Below the pieces are notes generated by a model. The model was not told the origin of the DNA and did no database searches. It worked only from the letters and a program-made list of their open reading frames with translations. DNA of 64,000 bases from Theristus sp. LFF4_11 (lineage: Eukaryota > Nematoda > Chromadorea > Monhysterida > Xyalidae): the NCBI GenBank assembly GCA_030248135.1, contig JASANC010002475.1, positions 1-64,000 of the forward strand, read 5' to 3'. Positions 1-11,988 of the stretch are shown one piece after another; position 1 is the first letter of the stretch; each line of letters begins with the position of its first letter. The position numbers were made by a program, and so were the translations under genes.

Positions 1-1170
1 CCCGTTCATTTTGTGTCTCGTTCATATCATTGCATCTTTTGATTCCTTGGTTTAGTTTACTCAATATGGTTTGATTTGGCTGTCATTGAATCATTGTTTT
101 CTTGAGCAAGCCATATGAAGCGCGCACTCAATGAAGAACGCGGTGAAAACTTTTTATGAAACAAACCAATCATGGATAAGATCCTGAATTACCCAACTGT
201 GTCAATAATAAGACCAATCAACTGACAGAGTGGTGTAATTTGCCAGCGTGTGGCATAAAAATTCATGTCTTGCGTATCAAACCACTACAATGAGCACAAC
301 GGCTCCGTTCTTGAATTGTTTTGAAATTTCGTTTTTAAAAATTCGAAAACTGTTTGCAAAAACGTGTATTCTGAGCAACACTTTTGATATGAGGTTAAAA
401 AATCGGACAAATGTGTGCTTGTTTCTTGATTTACAATTACCAGTGCTCTTACTGCAAATCTACAAGCGCATTAGCTGTGTTTTGTTCTGCGAAACGGAAG
501 ACAAATTTTGAATAACACACTTGATTTATTGACTTTATTTTTAATGACGAAGTTTCTAAAAACAAGCATCACTGTTGCCGAACACGGGCTTTTCGATTTT
601 CAGTTTTTCTTGCTTACCTATAAAAGCTTCTTCAATAAATTTAGTTCTTTCTGACAGCCAAATAAAAAAGGTGAGCTTTTATCAAACTGAAAAGGCAAAG
701 ATCACTGCAAAGTTTTGTGAATCGGCATTGAACGTCAGCCCTGGAATGCGTCTGAGGCGGACGAAACCGTGCACTGGCAAAGGCTTGCTGTGGTCGGAAT
801 TTTCAAATGGCATTTTTTACACAATTATTGGCAAAGATCCTTGCTGCTAAAATTGTTCTGCCATTGAACTAAGCTCAATCAACCAGCTGGCTTGTTTTCC
901 CCAATGCAGTTCGTTTTTGTACACCGTGTAGCAATGCATATTGAGAGCGGCCTCTATTTGGGATTAGGCACACGCGAAATCGAAGGTTCCAGTTTGTCTG
1001 TTGCACTGTCAGTCACAGTGGTGTGGTGGATGACCATTTTAGCTGACGCAAATTTCTTCCACTGCTGCAACTTTCGTCTCAAAGTGTTGCCTCAGTGTTG
1101 AATACCAAGTACGGTATCTTATCTACTTTTCGACGGATTTCTGATCATTCGGAACACAAGACGCACAACA
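1..1170. other. Upstream region of Kelch gene A, no gene recognised
   Basis: Non-coding sequence matching 34,787-35,953 at a few percent divergence. The open frames here are short, start in AT-rich sequence, and are broken by indels between the copies, which argues against coding. The 50 bases before the ATG at 1171 are nearly identical in both copies and presumably hold the promoter or 5' UTR. I see no clear TATA box. Confidence 0.6.
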
Positions 1171-4100
1171 ATGCTGCTGGTGTCGTTCGCTCCATTTCTA
1201 TTGGCGCTTCTCCCGTGTGCTCTCGCATTCAAAGGGGTTCTACTGATTGCAGACGGTGGTAATGGCGGCCCCGACGGACAGGTCTACTCACCTGAGACAG
1301 GAAACTGCTCGATCAACAGTGGAAATTTCGGTACGACTGTTTTGTTTCTGTTTTTTTTTGCTGTTCGAATCGAATTAATTGTACGTACATCGAGTGCGTT
1401 TACAATGAACAAGAGAATGGCCAAAACGCAGCAGTGCATTCCACAATTGGTGGTACTGTTCTCGCCAAGTTCAGTCTTAAAAACAGTGTTTCTTTGAATA
1501 ATAACACAATTTTTAGGCAGGGTAATATAATCCAAGCTACGCTGTATCACATATGAAAATAACATGAATAATGCATCACAAAAACGGGAATATGTCAGAA
1601 TCAGTGACCAACACTGACCTTTTTTTAGTTTTTCAATGTACCGAATGGTATCGGGTTTGTCTGCAGTTTTGTGAATACTATGGTTGCCGCGAGACGTGTC
1701 TCGTCTCGTCATTTGTCTCGTCTCGAGCGATTTTTGGCTGTCTCGTGTCTCGTCTCGTCTCGAGACCCTCTGTCTCGTTGAACAGTCTCGTTAAGAATTG
1801 TTTCTTGTCTCGTGCGAATCAATTGTGCGTTTTTTATGAAACATGATGTTCATGAATTTCCAGCATTCCAACAGTGACCAGCATCCAGCACACCCAGCAC
1901 TGAAACCGTGTTTTTGTGGTTTGTTTTGTTGAATAAGAAATAAATGCTTTTTCGGCTTGTGCCCGGCCCCGGCGATTGGTGCTACTATTGACTGTCTGAT
2001 CTGATGGTTGGTGGATTGATCTGTCTTCTGTGGAAAAGGAAAAACGCAGAATTTTTTAGCATCATGCACTGCATCCTGCATTGCAAAACCTCCTGCACTG
2101 CATTCTGCACTGCACCGTTGAAAATGATTCTGAAACTGACGGTTTGTCTCGTTTCGTCTCGAGGATGTTGAAAAAAGGCTGTGACCCTCTGTCTCGTGTC
2201 TCGTCTCGTCTCTTCTCGTTTCGTGACCTTCTGTCTCGTGTCTCGTCTCGTCTCGCGACCCTCTGTCTCGTGTCTCGTCTCGTCTCGCGACCCTCTGTCT
2301 CGTGTCTCGTCTCGTCTCGTGGGTACCCTGTCTCGCGGCAACCCCAGTGAATACATATCCTGGATAAATATTCCGCAGTCACCTCTCCCTAAATTTTCAA
2401 TTAAAATGTTTAGTCCGTTTTCCAACAATTTTTTGACGATTGAATGTTTGGACGCATGTTTGGTTTATATCGCACCTCAGGCCGGCTGAGTGGCTCAGAG
2501 GATAGCACATGGGATTTCCAATCGGAAGGCCCGGGTTCGAATCCGCTCGTGACCACTCGGCTGCCCTGGGTTGCGTGGGGCTTAATGGTTCGGCAGCACA
2601 AACGTCGGCTTTCTTGATTCACAAGATTGCTGTTCCGGTGGCGAGGAACTTAGTTACATCGCGCCCATGCATACCAGCGCAGCTTGCCCAACGCCCACTT
2701 CTATGGTAGAAAAAACTGCTTCCAACGTCGCAGCCCATGTGGTGGACAATAAAAAATAGCGACACTGCCTTTCCCCAAGGGCGTTGCGTAAGGATAAAAA
2801 GGGGGCAACAAACAACAACATATCGCAGCTCAGATCTTCAGCTGTTTCCACAGTAAAAAATGAAGCAAAAGAAATTGGACATAACAACATGATACAATGT
2901 GTCCAGGCTTTATAAACGGATTTTTTTCTTTTTTTGACAATAAAAGAAAAACTTCCCACCCGTCAAAACTGCGCTCATTTTTTAAGAGATTTGAAATTGG
3001 TGTGTGTGAATGGCTCACTGGACTGCCAACCGATCCGAGCTGCTGTGTGTGATGACCGGTGGACGACGTTGGGTTTTTTACTTTTACTTTACTTTTACTC
3101 AATTAAAACGACTTCACTTTTATTAAAACGACGACGACAGACGATAGAAATAAAGAGGGACAAAAACGGCACGAACGGCACATGCTAAACTCATAAAACA
3201 CGGCACTTTTATAATCTACAAGAACGAATGAAAGAAAAATAGTTGAACAAAAATATAAGAAAAGTGTTGAGCATCTAGGAAAAAAGTAGATGAGCATTGG
3301 AAGTCAAGCGCTCTGTCAGAAACAGCTCACCGTAAACCCGGCTTTGTGTGAGAGTGCAGACACGAAGGCTAAAGTAGGACATTACAGTACCCTACTCCCC
3401 CATACGGAGCGCCCTCGCGACGTCACTCTCCCTACGCAGCCGAGTGTCTGGTGCACTGCCTGACCTGGGCACCTGCTTCCACTCATTTCAAAACTCCTAA
3501 ATGCTCCAACTCAAACGATAAAACCGAAATTGAATCACTTGAACTTTTGAGAAAATTCTAAAAAGTAAAACTTCAAAAGCTAGCAGCAAAAAAGAAAGCA
3601 AAGATCAACAACTGCCAAATTCGAAAACCTGAACTGCCAAAACTGAAAAACCTAAAAGCTATCCTGACAAACGAAAACAAAACCAAAACTAAACTGTCAC
3701 GATGATTGGAAATATGTGATCACGCACGGCAGTCGAATTGCGTCGAAAACCCCAAAGAAAAACCGCCAAAACTAAAAAAGAAGAAAAAACATTAAAACAG
3801 TTCACCCTCTCCCCACACTGAAAACGGGGGTAAAACAAAACAAATAAAACTATTACAAAACTGTTACAAATCAGCAGAAGAGTATGGCGCAACCTGCACT
3901 CTACGTCGCAGTAACTGAGACCTTAAATCAAATAACCGTGGCTAACAATAAAACTTCTACTGCGCTTCACTGCGCCACAACCAAACTTCTCCTCGCAGCC
4001 TTCTTCAGCAACGCCACCACAGCCAATCACGTTTTTGATCACGGAGGCCGTCCTCCGTTCGGTTTGAGTCTCGGAGACCGAAATAACTCCGTATCGGTTT

Positions 4101-7100
4101 GAGTCACGGAGACCGAAAATAACTCCGACCAACCAAATATCCGCTGCGGCGTTTCGGCTTTCTCGAAAGCTGCCCTTGGCGAAACCCGGCCGTGCCATAG
4201 ATCGACGCCGTCTCAACTCGCATGCCGCCACAACTCCAGCCACCGTGCCTCCGTTCCTTGCGACGTTTTGCCAGCCACTGGTGCGCCCGCCACTCCGCTG
4301 ATCTGCCTCGGCGACACTCGACGACACGCGAAGACGCGCAGCACGCCACCGCCTCTCGTCGACGCTGACCCTCCATGGCCTTTCTGCACTGACCCTCCAT
4401 GGTCTCGGTGCACGCGACGTCGCCACCCAGCATTGTCTCGGCGGGACCTCCACTGAGATGGACCTCCTTTGGTGTGTGTGAATGGCTCACTGGACTGCCA
4501 ACCGATCCGAGCTGCTGTGTGTGATGACCGGTGGACGACGTTGGGTTTTTTACTTTTACTTTACTTTTACTCAATTAAAACGACTTCACTTTTATTAAAA
4601 CGACGACGACAGACGATAGAAATAAAGAGGGACAAAAACGGCACGAACGGCACATGCTAAACTCATAAAACACGGCACTTTTATAATCTACAAGAACGAA
4701 TGAAAGAAAAATAGTTGAACAAAGATATAAGAAAAGTGTTGAGCATCTAGGAAAAAAGTAGATGAGCATTGGAAGTCAAGCGCTCTGTCAGAAACAGCTC
4801 ACCGTAAACCCGGCTTTGTGTGAGAGTGCAGACACGAAGGCTAAAGTAGGACATTACAGATTTTAAAAATCACTGTGTGTTTCAAACCAAACAAAACAAA
4901 GCCAACAAATGAACAAAGTGGACAGCCGAAAACTGACAACCTTTTCCAACACCAATAGTATAACAGGAATGCCGGCAACAAGCAAAATTATGCGATTCAG
5001 AAACATTATCCGTTGCCATAAAAAACGGATTTCGTTATCAGTTTCATGCTCCAACCGCACAATTTTCGGCATTCGTTTCTCTCAAAAAAAAACACAGTAA
5101 GCAACAGCTTGTCAACATACAGTGGCGGCCAAAAGTGTTGGAAAATTGGAAAAGTGTTGGAACGCTGCGCGCGTGTGCTGTGTGCTGTGTATTGCGCGTG
5201 TGTTGCATCAGCCGTACAAACGCTATAAAAGAATCCCATGCTATTTTTTGTTTTTAGACCACTGAGTGTATCTAGTACACTATTCGCAGGTTTTTTTCAC
5301 CGAACCGTACATTAATTTGACAAATACCGAACATTACAACACACCTCCATTGCATGTGACTGGCAGTAAAACTGATTCAAAATCATTAGCAGGAAAACTA
5401 TTCTACGAAGTATTAGCGTTTGTTTGTGTTTGAATTATCTAACAGACGTATATTGCGTTCATGTTTCGAGTTCCAGACGGGTTGTATTGTTTATTCCGCT
5501 GTGTTTTCTTGCCAAGTAATTTTGAAACAGTGTTACTGCCAAATGGAGGTGTGTTCGGTATTTGTCAAATCATGCGGATGCGCGAGCGAGCGTCAGCGAG
5601 CGGACAGCGCATCACGCATTATATGAGCCGTTATCCTCTCGCGCGCGTTTTTCAAATTTGCTCGCTTCCTCCAGCGAGCATAGTATAAGCCACAAACTTG
5701 GTTCTGTGCACACGAAACGAACACCCAAAGTTGTGCTTGGAGCCGCGAAAAAATTTTTATCCGACTACTTTTCATACGCTGTAGACACGAAAAACCTATT
5801 CTGAAAACAGTGTTACTTATTTTTCTATCTCTTTTTTTTTTTTCCGGTATGTCATCAACATGTGTTCGCGCTTTCAGTTTTTACCTGCGACACGTTCACA
5901 GTCTAGCAAGAATGTTTCCTGGGGTAATTTCATCCGTAGATTTGGAAAAATGGGTTAATTTTTTGCCCCGACCACTTTTTTGGGTAAAAATTTGGGCATT
6001 TTTAAAAGTTCGCAGCGTTTTCACCGGGTTTCAAGTGTTCGCCCTTTCAATTTTTAGCTGGGACACTTTCACAGTTGAAGAAAAATGTTTCTTAGGGTAA
6101 TTTCATCCGTAGATTTGGAAAAATGAGTTAATTTTTTGCCCCGACCCCTTTTTGGGGTAAAAATTGGGCTTTTTTGAAAGTTCGCAGGGTTGTTACCTGG
6201 TTTTAAGTGTTCGCCCTTTCAATTTTTAGCTGGGACACTTTCACAGTTGAACAAGAATTTTTCCTCGGGTAAATTCATCCGTAGAATCTGAAAATTTAGT
6301 TTATTTTTTGCCCGGGCATTTTTTGGGTCAAAATTGTGCATTTTTTGAAAATTCGTAGCATTTTGACTGGGTATCATTTTTTCAGTCTTACAAATTTTGT
6401 CTGAGCTACGAAAAATAGCAGAAATGTTTAGTCCGTAGGAATTCAATACGCTGATTACGGATTTTGGGATAGTTTTCTTACGTGAGCAACTCTAGATGCT
6501 GAATCGTGACGATTTCGGGCGAATCGGCCGTGGAAGTTGGCGAAATCGGTCCAGAAACGAAAAACAAGAAAAGGGTGTTTTCCAGGGTAATTCAATGCGC
6601 TGATCACGAATTTTGGGTTAGTTTTCTTACGTGAGCAACTCTAGATGCTGAATCGTGACGATTTCGGGCGAATCGGCCGTGGAAGTTGGCGAAATCGGTC
6701 CAGAAACGAAAAACAAGAAAAGGGTGTTTTCCAGGGTAATTCAATGCGCTGATCACGAATTTTGGGTTAGTTTTCTTACGTGAGCAACTCTAGATGCTGA
6801 ATCGTGACGATTTCGGGCGAATCGGCCGTGGAAGTTGGCGAAATCGGTCCAGAAACGAAAAACATGAAAAGGGTGTTTTCCAGGGTAATTCAATGCGCTG
6901 ATCACGAATTTTGGGTTAGTTTTCTTACGTGAGCAACTCTAGACGCTGAATCGTGACGATTTCGGGCGAATCGGGCGTGGAAGTTGGCGAAATCGGTCCA
7001 GAAACGAAAAACAAGAAAAGCGTGTTTTCCAGGGTAATTCAATGCGCTGATCACGGATTTTGGGTTAGTTTTCTTACGTGAGCAACTCTAGATGCTGAAT

Positions 7101-10100
7101 CGTGACGATTTCGGGCGAATCGGCCGTGGAAGTTGGCGAAATCGGTCCAGAAACGAAAAACAAGAAAAGGGTGTTTTCCAGGGTATTTCAATGCGCTTAT
7201 AACAAAATTTGGGTTAGTTTTCTTACGTGAGCAACTCTAGACGCTGAATCGTGACGATTTCGGGCGAATCGGGCGTGGAAGTTGGCGAAATCGGTCCAGA
7301 AACGAAAAACAAGAAAAGGGTGTTTTCCAGGGTAATTCAATGCGCTGATCACGGATTTTGGGTTAGTTTTCTTACGTGAGCAACTCTAGATGCTGAATCG
7401 TGACGATTTCGGGCGAATCGGCCGTGGAAGTTGGCGAAATCGGTTCAGAAACGAAAAACAAGAAAAGGGTGTTTTCCAGGGTAATTCAATGCGCTGATCA
7501 CGGATTTTGGGTTAGTTTTCTTGTATGAGCAACTCTAGATACTGAATCGTGACGATTTATGGTGAATCGGCCGTGGAATTTAGCGAAACCGGTCCAGAAA
7601 TGAAAAACAAGAAAACGGTGTTTTCCATGGTAATTCATTACGCCGATCACGGCTTTTGGGTCAGTTTTTCTTTTGTGAGCGATTCTAGGTACTGAATCGT
7701 GACGATTTTGGGGAATCGGCCGTAGAAATGGCATAGGAGAAATCGGCCTAAAAAACGAAAAATGAAAAACCTGAGTTGTCCGGGGTTTAGAAGAATATGT
7801 GACCAACGAATTGTGATTTTGGTTTGACCTTCGGGGCTTATGTAAAAGTCAGAATATTATCTAAAAATGCGTGAGACGCATATAAAAGGAGGAATATGGC
7901 CTTGTGTAAGCAGTGAAAGACTTGGCTCGACAACGCTTTTCAAGTCTCTGATGTGGTACACACGGATACTAGTACATAAGGGTCATATTTTTGCGCCGCG
8001 TTTGTTTGTTTTTTTTGAAGCACGCCCCCCACCGATTCCGGAAACCCGAAGGTACCAAACTCCGGTGGGATTGGGGAATGGACGGCTCACCATCCCGTGG
8101 AACCAATACCCTCGGCATGTGAGGGGGGCAGCCTCTAAGCCCCGCTCTGTCCTGGGGGCACCAGTGATCTTAGCCCGATTTCGGTTTCGGTGGCCTGCGG
8201 TCGCTATATCCCCGGAGGGCAGCGAATCCGAAAGTTTCGTTTTCGTTTTCGTTTTGCTGAAAAGCGTAAAACTTTAAAGTTATTTTTTAATTGTCCTCTT
8301 CGATTTAATCTAAAATCACGCCATGTGCAAAATTCTGTAAATTCTGTGCAAAGACAGAAAAATCAGAGATTGCAAAACATTGTTGCATGTAGCTTTTTCG
8401 TTGTTGTTAACGTACGCACCGCTGTGTACACACCAGCACCAGTGACAAAAAGGAGTTGTCTTCCGTTGATTTTCACCTTTTTTACCGGTGTCAACTTCAA
8501 CTAGTGTGGCAGGATAAACCGTCTGTCCCGTGAGTCATTGCCTTTGCCACAGGAGACCTTGCGTTCCGCAATGCTTCTGCGATACAATTTGTCCTGGACA
8601 AACCAGTGTCAGCGAGCTAAAGTCTGATTGTTATTTTAGTAGTTTTAGTGGTCGCTAAATGCCCGAAATCCGCAAATGTGAAAGTTTCATTTGTCTACAA
8701 TACAAAGTACGAGGGTTGCCATGTGCAACCGAAATCATAAATAAACGGCGCAAAAATATGACTCTTATGTACTAGTATCCGTGTGTACCACATCAGAGAC
8801 TTGAAAAGCGTTGTCGAGCCAAGTCTTTCACTGCTTACACAAGGCCATATTCCTCCTTTTATATGCGTCTCACGCATTTTTAGATAATAAATGTATGCTT
8901 CAGAAAAAAAGGTATAAAAAAAAAGTTTGGGGGGCAGCAGCCTTCTGCCGATGTGCCACGGGCGTGCCACCGGTGGTTTACGTCAGTGGCGGGTGGAGAG
9001 GCGGCAGTGAGGACACGGCGACCACGGAGATCCTTGCATACAATGTGCTGACGCAGCAGACAACGGTGTTTGGTCACATGATGGTGGCCAGATTCTCCCA
9101 CCGAATGACGTGCATTGGGCAGGATCTTTATATCTGTGGCGGTGTTGACAACAATGAGAATGTCCTGAGCAGCTGCGAAGTGTGCCATGTGCCGCTCGGC
9201 AACTGCTGGCAGATTGCGCCAATGCCAAGTGCTGGTATGTTTTTTTGTTGTTGGAGTTTAATGGCAGCCACACGTTTGTGTCCTGGCGCTTCTTTTTTAA
9301 AACGCACGCGCACGTGGCATCGACATGCTCATGCTCATGATCCACTAGCGCGCGTGCACACGCTCCGGCCCCAACAAAAACTTGTTCAAAACGCAATTGT
9401 TCTGACATCTACCTTCTTGAAAAGGCTTGGCTTAGGTTAGGATTAGGTTAGAAATAGTTTTGGCTTAAGATTAGGCTTTAGGATTAAGATTTGAATCAAG
9501 TCCGTTTTAGCAATGTCCGACAACGCGCGTGTTTTACCTGAAGCGGATTTTAGAAAAGAAGGGCAGCCCGTTTGTGTGCAGTTGGACAAAGAGCATATAA
9601 ACGAAACGAAGTGTTTATGTTGTGTTTGGCGACCACATGCAGTGTTTGTTCGATTACAAAGAATTGAAACAATTATACACGTCGTGGCATTTGCGGTTCC
9701 TATCCGAATCATATCATGGGGTAGACTGCGAACCACCGACACTTTTTCCAGATGTTCTCGAATCAAAGTTTTCACAGATGAAAAGAACACGCAAACATTG
9801 GTTTTTTCCAACCCTAATTTCATGCAAAGAACGTTGTCTAAAAACTCGTTGCATCATTTTTGAAAAAGGGCATTTTTCGGCCTCGCTCAAATTTGTTTGC
9901 AATAAGATCGCGCATCAGCCAGTCTTTGACAATGTACCCGAAAAGATATTCCATTTTTTACAGCGATAAGGCTTAATCATAACAACAATTTTAAATTTTG
10001 ATTCTGTTTCCGCATCGCGGCTTTCTATAAAACCGGAATATGTATGTACAATGTACACTTGGACTGAATGTTACAAATTGTTTCTAAAAATGGTTGAAAA

Positions 10101-11380
10101 GCACTAAAGTCGGCTCTTTCAAACTCAAATCTGCAGACGTAACCACGAATGCAATTCCACTGAAATTTTGTTTTGCAATAAAAACGCATGCTCAACAAAA
10201 TTAGCATTTTCACGATTTTGTGGTACATTTTGTAATTTTGTGGCTAGGAAAATGCTCACTGTGGGATTTTGTTGAACTTGTATGTACAACTGGTAACCCA
10301 GCTCAACACATTTGTGAATAACTTGTTGGCGATCTCAGATTGTATGATTATTGTTGACATGAGAAATCTTGTCATGAGCTTTTTTCAAAGGTTTTTATTT
10401 CTGAGTTCGTCAAAGTTAACAAATGATTTTTTCTCAAAATTTTCTGAATTGTAGGCAGTTGCATTTTGCAAAAGAGAAAAAACAAATTACATGCTTAAAA
10501 GTCTTTCATGCTTCATGTTCGTGCACCAAACCGTGAACTTACGTGATTCACTTCACTTTTCAGAAGCAGAAAAAGCTGCAGTGCAGAAGAAAAAATCCCT
10601 TCCCAGTACTATAGTCTGGTGCTCAGAGACGCTCAGATTTCAATGATACGCAGTTTGGTATCAATATTGATATCAATACCAATTTTAATATCAGGTTTTA
10701 ATAAGTTTGACCTTTTTTAGGTTAAAAGACAGCCACTCACTAATATTAGTTCTCGTCCGTCTTGATTTAGACTCGATTGTGTAAAAAAATTAGCAGCTTA
10801 ATAAACTCCTTAAATGTTTGAATATACGTTTGAACTATCCTTGTGCATTGCGATGGCAAGTTTTTGGTGGCACACAATCTCATAAACTCAATGTTCACTG
10901 TTGAATAATACCGATTAATTGCAAACTAATTTTATTTGCACAGCTGGTAGGCCATTCATGGTCGAGATGGACGGCATCGTGTACGTCGGTGCGGCGAGGG
11001 GCTGGCCCAAGTCGATGTACGCGTACGACACGCGCCACAACGAATGGAGCAAGAAGGCAGACATGGCCAATGAACACTATTTGGGTGGAGCCGTCGCCAT
11101 CAACGGCTACTTGCTCGTGTGTGGCGGTGCTGGGACGGCCGCCTGCGAGGCATACTACCCGCGCGAGAACGCCTGGTACCCACACCATCCGATGCTCACT
11201 GCTCGTTGGAGGCACTCGATGGTCGTCTATGACGGGCAAGTGTACGCGTTTGGTGGCTATCTGCTCAAGTCAGTCGAGAAATACTGGCCGGCCGAAGAGC
11301 AGTGGTCGCCAATGCCTGGCCTCATCGAAGTGTACTACAGCGGCATGGCAGTTGCTGTTGACACGGACTGCGCAAAGTGA
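1171..11380 (+). CDS. Secreted Kelch-repeat beta-propeller protein, copy A (3 exons)
   Basis: Model: exons 1171-1330, 8938-9234 and 10944-11380, 297 residues. Phases agree (1, then 1) and donors are GTACGA and GTATGT. Exon 1 encodes a signal peptide (MLLVSFAPFLLALLPCALA, cleavage likely after ALA) and a first strand ending in QVYSPETGNCS. Exons 2 and 3 give about five Kelch units with YVSGG, YICGG, YVGAA, LVCGG and YAFGG cores, each followed by a Tyr-containing strand and a Trp (NEW, NAW, EQW). The exon 1 strand probably closes a six-bladed propeller. There is no BTB or BACK domain, so this is not a KLHL ubiquitin adaptor; an extracellular binding role is inferred. Oddity: the copy B acceptor of exon 2 is deleted here, and the only candidate (AG at 8936-8937, or 8939-8940, both in frame) follows purines rather than a pyrimidine tract, so correct splicing is doubtful. 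Confidence 0.75.
1690..2340. repeat. TCTCG-rich minisatellite, copy A
   Basis: Pentanucleotide-based arrays (TCTCG, with GACCCTCTG spacers) occupy about 1,690-1,800 and 2,145-2,340 within intron 1 of Kelch gene A. The same arrays with different copy number lie at 36,470-36,570 and 36,925-37,050. The long open frames over them are products of the repeat. Confidence 0.85.
2484..2820 (+). mobile_element. tRNA-headed SINE, family 1, copy 1
   Basis: The head has tRNA-like A and B boxes (GGCTGAGTGGCTCAGAGG and GGTTCGAATCC), followed by an unrelated body of about 260 bp and an A-rich tail with CAACAACA units. The same element occurs at 37,186 and 61,295. It is shared by both Kelch duplicons, so this insertion predates the duplication. 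It is not a functional tRNA gene, because no full cloverleaf with a matching acceptor stem is visible. Confidence 0.85.
3001..4858. mobile_element. Non-autonomous LTR element (TRIM-like), copy A only
   Basis: Two 386-bp direct repeats (3001-3386 and 4473-4858) start TG and end CA, and I find one difference between them, which indicates a recent insertion. The internal 1.09 kb has no gag or pol; the 176-residue antisense frame there resembles nothing I know. The element is flanked by GATTT at 2988-2992 and 4859-4863. The paralogous site at about 37,690-37,705 is empty, with a single GATTT. Eight extra bases (2993-3000) separate the left GATTT from the LTR start. I cannot see a convincing primer-binding site, so strand is left open. 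Confidence 0.8.
5120..5563. mobile_element. Left part of a Tc1/mariner-type MITE, broken in copy A
   Basis: It starts with the same TIR (CAGTGGCGGCCAAAAGTG, TA before it) as the intact MITE at 37,954-38,577 of copy B. Homology stops at 5563, where the satellite and TIR block begins. The right TIR is missing in copy A, because the deletion that follows the insertion removed it together with the start of Kelch exon 2. Confidence 0.8.
5860..6340. repeat. 171-bp tandem repeat, about 3 units
   Basis: Units recur with a period of 171-172 bases (AGCTGGGACACTTTCACAG at about 6,056 and 6,228; a diverged unit near 5,885). The unit is unrelated to the adjoining 149-bp satellite except for the junction around 6,340-6,440. 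Open frames across it are by-products of the repeat. Confidence 0.8.
6445..7800. repeat. 149-bp satellite array, copy 1
   Basis: The period is 149 bases exactly over the central units (CGTGAGCAACTCTAG at 6481, 6630, 6779 and 6928). Central units are nearly identical, and both edges diverge, as expected of unequal exchange. Each unit contains GACGATTTCGGGCGAATCGG. It is followed by about 60 bp of linker and then the TIR element at 7861. Confidence 0.93.
7861..8883. mobile_element. TIR element with about 145-bp inverted ends
   Basis: The left arm (7861-8005) and right arm (about 8740-8883) are inverted copies starting CTAAAAATGCGTGAGACGC and ending with its complement; flanks TTAT and ATAA extend the palindrome. 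The interior (about 735 bp) holds a dispersed GC-rich segment (8,015-8,260) that reappears inverted at 29,085-29,190, and no transposase. The same ends bound 27,363-30,827. Confidence 0.85.
9282..9568. mobile_element. 287-bp MITE with 9-bp target duplication (MULE-like)
   Basis: Flanked by CGTTTGTGT at 9273-9281 and 9569-9577; copy B has a single CGTTTGTGT at this place with no insert. The ends are imperfect inverted repeats (CTTCTTTTTTAAAA inside the left end, TTTTAGAAAAGAAGGG inside the right). A 9-bp duplication suits Mutator-like elements. The middle contains TTAGG-type repeats (9,425-9,490), also seen near 18,075. Confidence 0.8.
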
Positions 11381-11988
11381 ACGGAATGTGGCAGTGATGG
11401 GGCAGTCGTGTGAGTAGTGTTGCAAACACACCAAGCGCATGGCGAAAACACACAGCGACAAACAGTGCCAATTTCTATTTGTGCCAGGTTTACAGGTGCA
11501 GTGTGTGTGTGTGCTGGTGCGGTTGCAAACTTCTTCATGCGTGCCTGTGCCAATCCGTGAAACAGAAGTGAATTTGTTTGTTTTTTATTTTCTAGCACAT
11601 CAAACTGTGTGATCGTTGTTAATGCCGCCCACTCCCACTTCTGTTTATGCAAACAGCCATTTTTCTTTGACAGTCTACCGCTGGTCAGCAGTGAAAACTT
11701 GGGACTAACGTTTTTTCACTTTGTTTTCTTTTACTAACCACATGACGAAAAAAGTGCCAAACGTGTGATGATTGGCAGATTTGATTATTGAACTTTTTTT
11801 GTTCTTTACTGCTTATCGTCATTCCAATGTCTTGTCAACAAGCACTGTGTTTTATGAAGCGCCGCGGTCAACAATATTCAATTTTTGTTGTCAGTTAATC
11901 AACAGCAAAAAGCAGTTTTGAATTGTTTTGTTGTTAAATTTTCTGCACACCGCCGCAACAAACCTACCGCAACAGCCGTAACCGCTTT
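11381..11988. other. Region between Kelch gene A and the minus-strand gene, no gene seen
   Basis: The first 130 bases are the Kelch 3' UTR and closely match 48,709-48,850. The rest aligns only loosely with 48,900-49,245. It also serves as the 3' flank of the convergent minus-strand gene ending at 11989. No coding sequence is recognised. Confidence 0.6.

Larger units (their letters stand above)
5564..8884. mobile_element. 3.3 kb copy-A-specific insertion: satellites plus TIR element
   Basis: Copy B has no equivalent; its sequence passes directly from the MITE interior into AATAAATGTATACTTCAG. The block holds about 300 bp of unmatched sequence (5564-5860), three units of a 171-bp repeat (about 5,860-6,340), a 149-bp satellite (about 6,445-7,800) and a TIR element (7,861-8,883). 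The same order of satellite followed by TIR element recurs at 25.2-30.8 kb, so these parts probably move or spread together. Confidence 0.75.
1..11930 (+). repeat. Segmental duplication, copy A (truncated by window start)
   Basis: This block matches 34,787-49,245 in the same orientation. Homology begins at base 1, so the copy probably extends further left. Long stretches differ by only 1-3% (for example 10,021-10,420 has about 6 differences in 400 bases). From about 11,520 to 11,930 similarity falls to roughly 80% and then fades. Copy-specific insertions are the LTR/TRIM element at 3001-4858, the satellite and TIR block at 5564-8884, and the MITE at 9282-9568. The SINE at about 2484 and the TCTCG arrays are shared, so they predate the duplication. 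The block carries one complete Kelch gene. Confidence 0.93.

Noticed and set aside
1985..2428. Arg/Glu/Thr-rich minus-strand frames (ETRRDTRQ repeats)
   Set aside because: Direct translation of the TCTCG repeat; copy B has different unit numbers and different frames.
2509..2600. Possible tRNA gene (A and B boxes present)
   Set aside because: The same head begins three dispersed copies with a common body and AAC tail, so it is a SINE; no complete cloverleaf is visible.
3923..4574. 176- and 156-residue antisense frames inside the LTR/TRIM element
   Set aside because: Arg/Ala/Gly-rich composition follows the GC-rich DNA; the frames overlap each other in different phases and show no motif.
6445..7800. 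Possible CRISPR-like array of regular repeats
   Set aside because: Contiguous 149-bp tandem units without spacers in a eukaryotic setting; it is a satellite.
9425..9490. True interstitial telomere block
   Set aside because: Only a few irregular TTAGG units inside a datable MITE insertion; not a telomere fusion site.
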